A stretch of DNA of 14,720 nt from Oscillospiraceae bacterium. GTDB lineage: Bacteria > Bacillota > Clostridia > Oscillospirales > Acutalibacteraceae. The stretch covers positions 1 to 14,720 of the forward strand of contig JAQXMV010000080.1 in assembly GCA_029013165.1 (NCBI GenBank). Direction: 5' to 3'. Every line of letters starts with the position of its first letter. The first letter of the stretch is position 1. This document shows, piece by piece, positions 12,336 to 14,720 of this stretch. Under the pieces are notes generated by a model, which had not been told where the DNA came from, did not search any database, and was given only the letters and a program-made list of their open reading frames with translations. The position numbers were made by a program, and so were the translations under genes.

Positions 12336-13241
12336 ATGAAACATTTGCTCAAACTCATGGACTGGTCAAGAGAGGAAATTCAGGAAACCCTCGATCTTGC
12401 CGATAAACTCAAGGCCGAAAAAAAGGCCGGCATCCGGCATCCTATTCTCGAGGGTAAAAGCCTGGGTATGATCTTTGAAAAATCCTCAACGAGAACAAGA
12501 GTGTCCTTTGAGGTCGGTATGTACGATCTTGGCGGACAGGCTCTCTTTCTCTCGTCCAAGGATCTGCAGATCGGCAGAGGCGAGCCGGTGCAGGATACGG
12601 CCAGAGTGCTTTCGCGCTTTTTGGACGGCATCATGATCCGCACCTTCGAGCAGAAAGAGGTGGAGGATCTGGCAGAAAACGGCAGTATCCCCATCATCAA
12701 CGGTCTGACGGATTACTGTCATCCCTGTCAGGTGCTGGCTGACCTGCAGACGATCCGTGAGCATAAGGGCAGCCTGGAGGGTAAAAAGCTCTGCTATATC
12801 GGTGACGGAAACAACATGGCAAACAGCCTGATTGTCGGCGGCATCAAAATGGGTATGCGCGTAGCCGTTGCCTGTCCCGAGGATTATCAGCCCGACGCAG
12901 AGATCATGAAATGGGCTAAGGAAAACGGCGACTTCCTCTGCAGTTCCGATATTCTCCTTGCCGCTGAGGGCTCCGATGTGCTTTATACCGATGTCTGGGC
13001 CTCCATGGGCCAGGAAAGCGAAGCGGCCATGAGAAAGGAAATTTTCAAGGCCTATCAGATCAATGAGCAGGTGGTGTCTGTTTGTAATGACGGTGTGATG
13101 GTGCTTCATTGCCTGCCGGCTCACCGCGGCGAGGAAATCACCGCCGAGGTCTTTGAAAAGCACGCCGCCGAGATCTTTGACGAAGCGGAAAACAGACTGC
13201 ACGCACAGACGGCCGTTCTGGTCAAATGCCTTGCCGACTGA
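12336..13241 (+). CDS. argF: Ornithine carbamoyltransferase
   Basis: Converts ornithine and carbamoyl phosphate to citrulline in arginine biosynthesis; cytoplasmic, normally trimeric. It is 301 aa, close to the family's usual length. Motifs are the carbamoyl-phosphate loop SSTRTR (50-55), HPCQ (129-132), the ornithine loop DVWASMG (219-225; SMG is diagnostic of OTC over ATC) and HCLPAHRGEE (258-267). The ATG at 12336 has AAGGG (12324-12328) 7 nt upstream. The frame is open upstream to 12105, but those codons are out of family and cross a terminator. It is followed after 77 nt by carA in the same direction, so ArgF and its carbamoyl-phosphate supply are co-ordered. The stop is TGA. A catabolic (arginine deiminase pathway) role is possible but unsupported, as no arcA or arcC is adjacent. 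Confidence 0.96.
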   Translation: MKHLLKLMDWSREEIQETLDLADKLKAEKKAGIRHPILEGKSLGMIFEKSSTRTRVSFEVGMYDLGGQALFLSSKDLQIGRGEPVQDTARVLSRFLDGIMIRTFEQKEVEDLAENGSIPIINGLTDYCHPCQVLADLQTIREHKGSLEGKKLCYIGDGNNMANSLIVGGIKMGMRVAVACPEDYQPDAEIMKWAKENGDFLCSSDILLAAEGSDVLYTDVWASMGQESEAAMRKEIFKAYQINEQVVSVCNDGVMVLHCLPAHRGEEITAEVFEKHAAEIFDEAENRLHAQTAVLVKCLAD

Positions 13242-13318
13242 TCGTGCAATAAAAGCGACAGTGCAGGGAAAGAATAGAAACATGAACCGAAACCAATGGA
13301 AAGCAGGAGTGTAAACTG

Positions 13319-14371
13319 ATGAAAAAACGATATCTTGTACTTGAAGACGGCACGGTGTTTGAGGGCTATGCCTTCGGCGCTGATACCGGCAGTGTCGGCG
13401 AGCTCATTTTTAATACGAATGTCGTCGGCTATATCGAAACCCTGACAGATCCCACCAACTACGGACAGATCGTTCTGCAGACCTTTCCGGCCGTGGGAAA
13501 TTACGGCATCATCGAGAGCGATTTTATCGGGGAGCCGGCTCTTCGCGGCTATGTGGTCAGAGAGTGGTGCGACGCCCCCTCCAACTTCCGCTGTGAATAC
13601 GATATCAACCGGTTCCTCACGGAAAAGGGCATTCCGGGAATTTACAGCGTTGACACCAGAGAAATCACCAATATTCTCAGAAACAAGGGCACGATGAATG
13701 CCGCCATCTGCGACGAAGTGCCCGAGAGCCTGGATGAAATTAAGAATTACAAAATCACCGAAGCCGTGGCAAACACCGGCGCCAAGCAGGTGTCGGAGTT
13801 TGTGCCGAAAGAGGGCTTCCAAAAGCACATCGCCCTCGTGGATTTCGGCTCCAGCAAGGATCTGGAGCTCAAACTCATGGATAAGGGCTATAAGGTCACG
13901 GTTCTGCCCTATGACTTTCAGGCGGAGCAGGTGCTCTCTTCGGGCGCCGACGGACTGATTCTGAGCGAGGGCCCCGGCGATCCGAAAGAAAACACCGATG
14001 CCATTGCGCAGATCGCAAAGCTCATGGGAAAGCTTCCCATGCTCGGTCTGGGACTCGGCCATCAGCTCATGGCGCTTGCCATGGGGGCAGACACCGAAAA
14101 GCTCCCCTGCGGACACCACGGCAGCAATCAGCCCTGCAAGGTGGCAGGCACCGGCCGCACGCTGGTCACCGCCCAGAATCACGGCTATGCCGTCAAGAGG
14201 GATTCCCTCAGGCGCGGTGTAATCAGCCACTATAATATAAACGACGGTTCCGTTGAGGGAATTGTCTATCCAGAGGATTATGCCCGTTCTTTCCAGTTTG
14301 AGCTGAGCGAAAATGAAATTGAGAACGAGCTGAATAAATTAACGGAGGAGTTCAATCATGCCGCTGAATAA
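13319..14371 (+). CDS. carA: Carbamoyl-phosphate synthase small subunit with lost glutaminase triad
   Basis: Small subunit of carbamoyl-phosphate synthetase, normally hydrolysing glutamine and tunnelling ammonia to CarB. It is 350 aa, typical. The N-terminal CPSase domain is well kept (FNTNVVGYIETLTDP 31-45, VDTREIT 111-117). In the class I amidotransferase domain the nucleophile elbow, normally GICLGHQ, reads GLGLGHQ: Gly245 (codon GGA) replaces the catalytic Cys. The usual C-terminal QYHPEASP reads QFELSENE, so the catalytic His (position 328) is Glu and the catalytic Glu (330) is Ser. The rest of the fold (SEGPGDP 216-222, AQNHGYAV 285-292) is intact and the frame is open, so this looks like a maintained protein rather than decay. 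I infer an ammonia-dependent enzyme. AGGAGT lies 8 nt before the ATG. It overlaps carB by 14 nt. Confidence 0.93.
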   Translation: MKKRYLVLEDGTVFEGYAFGADTGSVGELIFNTNVVGYIETLTDPTNYGQIVLQTFPAVGNYGIIESDFIGEPALRGYVVREWCDAPSNFRCEYDINRFLTEKGIPGIYSVDTREITNILRNKGTMNAAICDEVPESLDEIKNYKITEAVANTGAKQVSEFVPKEGFQKHIALVDFGSSKDLELKLMDKGYKVTVLPYDFQAEQVLSSGADGLILSEGPGDPKENTDAIAQIAKLMGKLPMLGLGLGHQLMALAMGADTEKLPCGHHGSNQPCKVAGTGRTLVTAQNHGYAVKRDSLRRGVISHYNINDGSVEGIVYPEDYARSFQFELSENEIENELNKLTEEFNHAAE

Positions 14372-14720
14372 AGACATAAAAAAGGTCCTTGTCATTGGCT
14401 CGGGCCCCATTGTTATCGGACAGGCCGCAGAGTTTGACTATGCCGGCGCACAGGCTTGCCGTGTGCTCAAGCAGGCAGGCGTCAATGTGGTGCTGGTCAA
14501 CTCCAACCCGGCAACGATCATGACCGACAAGGCTCTTGCCGATGAAATATATCTTGAGCCCCTGACGGCTGAAACCGTCAAGAGAATCATCAAGCTGGAA
14601 AAGCCGGATTCCATGCTGGCGGGTCTCGGCGGACAGTGCGGACTGACCCTTGCCATGCAGCTGTGGAAAGAGGGCTTCCTGCAGGAAAACGGCGTCAGGC
14701 TCATCGGAACCGATGTGGAA
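14358..14720 (+). CDS. carB: Carbamoyl-phosphate synthase large subunit, N-terminal part
   Basis: Only the first 121 codons are in the window. CarB makes carbamoyl phosphate from bicarbonate, ammonia and two ATP. The opening KKVLVIGSGPIVIGQAAEFD (about 8-27) and NSNPATIMTD (about 48-57) are diagnostic of the first ATP-grasp half. The usual PTLGGQTGLN segment reads AGLGGQCGLT. The ATG at 14358 overlaps the end of carA by 14 nt, with GGAGGAG 8 nt upstream inside carA, implying translational coupling. Whether the tunnel or ammonia-binding region is altered to suit a glutaminase-dead CarA cannot be seen here. Confidence 0.95.
   Translation, partial: MPLNKDIKKVLVIGSGPIVIGQAAEFDYAGAQACRVLKQAGVNVVLVNSNPATIMTDKALADEIYLEPLTAETVKRIIKLEKPDSMLAGLGGQCGLTLAMQLWKEGFLQENGVRLIGTDVE

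Noticed and set aside
13121..14230. 369-codon minus-strand frame opposite argF/carA
   Set aside because: Overlaps two well-supported plus-strand genes; Gly/Ala/His-rich shadow without a ribosome site.

Overview
The window reads like the chromosome of an anaerobic Clostridia member, probably a gut-type Oscillospirales/Ruminococcaceae relative. The grounds are consensus sigma-A promoters, strong AGGAGG ribosome sites, TAA-biased stops, a DUF1540 protein, an MPATG sorting-type tail, and Firmicute-type HPr, phospho-sugar mutase and RlmA. This is inferred from gene content only; no marker gene places it more precisely.

Layout. (1) 1-1140: an uncertain small ORF, then two single-gene units for tiny hydrophobic/amphipathic proteins (41 and 35 aa), each with its own consensus promoter and hairpin terminator. 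(2) 1161-2630 (-): a membrane-anchored M20 metallopeptidase. (3) 2788-4759: a phospho-sugar mutase interrupted by one in-frame TAG in its sugar-binding loop, followed by a 77-aa protein that is little more than a signal peptide joined to a sortase-type MPATG tail. (4) 4947-6917: a secreted alpha/beta-hydrolase whose extreme C-terminus resembles the tiny proteins. (5) 7021-7179: a DUF1540 protein behind a structured leader hairpin. (6) 7229-8622: rlmA (-) and a ybaK-type deacylase (+), fired from divergent promoters whose -10 boxes overlap. (7) 8752-10243: a third tiny protein (44 aa), then rimM-trmD. (8) 10459-10722: HPr. (9) 10841-12046: tRNA-Ala and tRNA-Leu flanking an AT-rich island with a two-TM protein of unknown function and a fragment resembling a serine-recombinase tail. 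(10) 12085-14720: a leader peptide with an overlapping terminator, then argF-carA-carB (carB runs off the window).

How the genes fit together. argF, carA and carB make carbamoyl phosphate and citrulline for arginine and pyrimidine synthesis. CarA has lost all three residues of its glutaminase triad, so the complex should use free ammonia. rimM, trmD, rlmA and ybaK serve ribosome maturation, tRNA/rRNA modification and translation fidelity. HPr and the sugar mutase belong to carbohydrate uptake and envelope sugar metabolism.

The most unusual signals are: the recurrent family of tiny acidic amphipathic proteins sharing a W/Y core (about [FL]W-[NE]-x-[IL]-Y-[KRD]) with the C-terminal tail of the secreted hydrolase; the isolated amber codon in an otherwise intact mutase, in a window where no gene I annotate ends in TAG; the glutaminase-dead CarA; and the leader-peptide/terminator arrangement before argF.
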